NCBI GenBank assembly: GCA_028691625.1
Contig: JAQUYZ010000103.1
Coordinates: forward strand, 1-6,407
Direction: 5' to 3'
Source of the DNA: Eubacteriales bacterium
Lineage (GTDB): Bacteria > Bacillota > Clostridia > Peptostreptococcales > Anaerovoracaceae
DNA: 6,407 nt
Shown here: piece by piece, positions 5,959 through 6,407 of the stretch
Numbering within the stretch: the first letter of the stretch is position 1
Layout: each line of letters opens with the position of its first letter
Program-made: the position numbers and the translations under genes
Notes under the pieces: generated by a model
Told to the model about the DNA's origin: nothing
Seen by the model: the letters and a program-made list of their open reading frames with translations, nothing else
Database searches by the model: none

Positions 5959-6407
5959 GTGAAAAATGTATTGATTATCGGCGGCGGTCTTGCCGGTTGC
6001 ACGGTTGCCAAAGAGCTTTCAGCAGCAGGAATGAGCTCCTGCATCGTTGAAAAAAACGCGGATATCGGCGGAAAAGTGCGCAGCTATGGATGTAAGGCGG
6101 ATGAAAAATGCAATCATTGCGGGCTTTGCGCCGTAGGTACTCTTTGGAAGGAAATCGAAGGTGACCCGAAGGTGAAGAAGCTCTGCAATGCAGACGTGAT
6201 TGACGTTTCCGATGCGGATGGAACATTTCGTGCCCTGATTCAGACCACTGCAGGCAGGGTGGAAGAGCGCTTTACGGACGTCGTGGTAGCAACCGGGTTT
6301 GAGGATTCCGCCAAAGCAGCCGGGGCCGGCTATGATACGCCCGCATATCCAAGAATCTGCACGGGCAATGCGCTCGAAAAACTGATGAAAGAACGCGGAA
6401 CAGATTC
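5959..6407 (+). CDS. HdrA-like FAD/iron-sulfur oxidoreductase, N-terminal part (cut by the right edge)
   Basis: The first 149 codons of a flavoprotein related to heterodisulfide reductase subunit A. A dinucleotide-binding fold opens with VLIIGGGLAG (4-13), followed by the ribose-binding Glu31 in CIVEKN and IGGKV (36-40). Four cysteines follow in CKADEKCNHCGLC (C45, C51, C54, C57), in the place where HdrA proteins carry an Fe-S-binding insertion, then LWKEIEGDPKVKKL and VVVATGFE (108-115), a second FAD-fold motif. I chose the GTG at 5959, with AGGTGA four bases before it. An in-frame GTG at 5944 is possible but touches the GGAGGA site directly. In acetogens such proteins pass electrons to or from methylene-THF reductase or hydrogenase/formate dehydrogenase complexes. 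Here that role is inferred from fhs and folD upstream. The C-terminal ferredoxin domains cannot be seen. Confidence 0.85.
   Translation, partial: MKNVLIIGGGLAGCTVAKELSAAGMSSCIVEKNADIGGKVRSYGCKADEKCNHCGLCAVGTLWKEIEGDPKVKKLCNADVIDVSDADGTFRALIQTTAGRVEERFTDVVVATGFEDSAKAAGAGYDTPAYPRICTGNALEKLMKERGTD

Noticed and set aside
5975..6226. Minus-strand open frame over the HdrA-like gene
   Set aside because: It is opposite a frame with clear FAD-binding and Cys motifs; the Arg/Ser-rich translation looks artefactual.
1..6407. CRISPR array, tRNA, rRNA, insertion sequence or phage attachment site
   Set aside because: No regularly spaced direct repeats, cloverleaf-like sequences, rRNA motifs, transposase frames or terminal inverted repeats were seen.

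Overview
The window looks like chromosomal DNA of a Clostridia-type Firmicute. The reasons are strong purine-rich Shine-Dalgarno sites (AAGGAGGG, GGAGGAG), a YckD-like DUF2680 secreted protein, a 559-residue formate-tetrahydrofolate ligase, a clostridial-type FolD and an HdrA-like flavoprotein. Together these suggest an anaerobe with acetogen-like or folate-based C1 metabolism. The species cannot be named from this window.

Left part (1-2135): a two-component system on the minus strand (an OmpR/PhoB-type response regulator overlapping a membrane histidine kinase that runs off the left edge) diverges from a small secreted DUF2680 protein on the plus strand. The 240-base space between them holds two well-formed, back-to-back sigma-A-type promoters and a perfect 9-bp inverted repeat between them, a good candidate operator. 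The layout resembles the proteobacterial cpxRA/cpxP arrangement. A hairpin follows the DUF2680 gene.

Middle (2136-2477): a non-coding, AT-rich stretch before the next operon. It has several GATATC-type palindromes and no promoter I would call with confidence.

Right part (2478-6407): a tight plus-strand operon of fhs (formate + THF + ATP to formyl-THF), folD (methylene/methenyl-THF dehydrogenase), a formate/nitrite transporter (FNT) family channel, and the start of an HdrA-like FAD/Fe-S oxidoreductase cut by the right edge. Together they suggest formate entry, activation and reduction through the methyl branch, with a flavoprotein handling electrons.

Two points stand out. (1) The FNT gene is full length but has one in-frame TGA (codon 140, 5446-5448) with an intact reading frame on both sides. 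A hairpin starting 11 nt after the TGA makes selenocysteine or other recoding worth testing against a simple nonsense mutation. (2) FolD lacks the lysine and glutamine needed for cyclohydrolase activity in characterised bifunctional enzymes (Ile51 and Phe95 instead), so it is probably a dehydrogenase only and would need a separate cyclohydrolase such as FchA.
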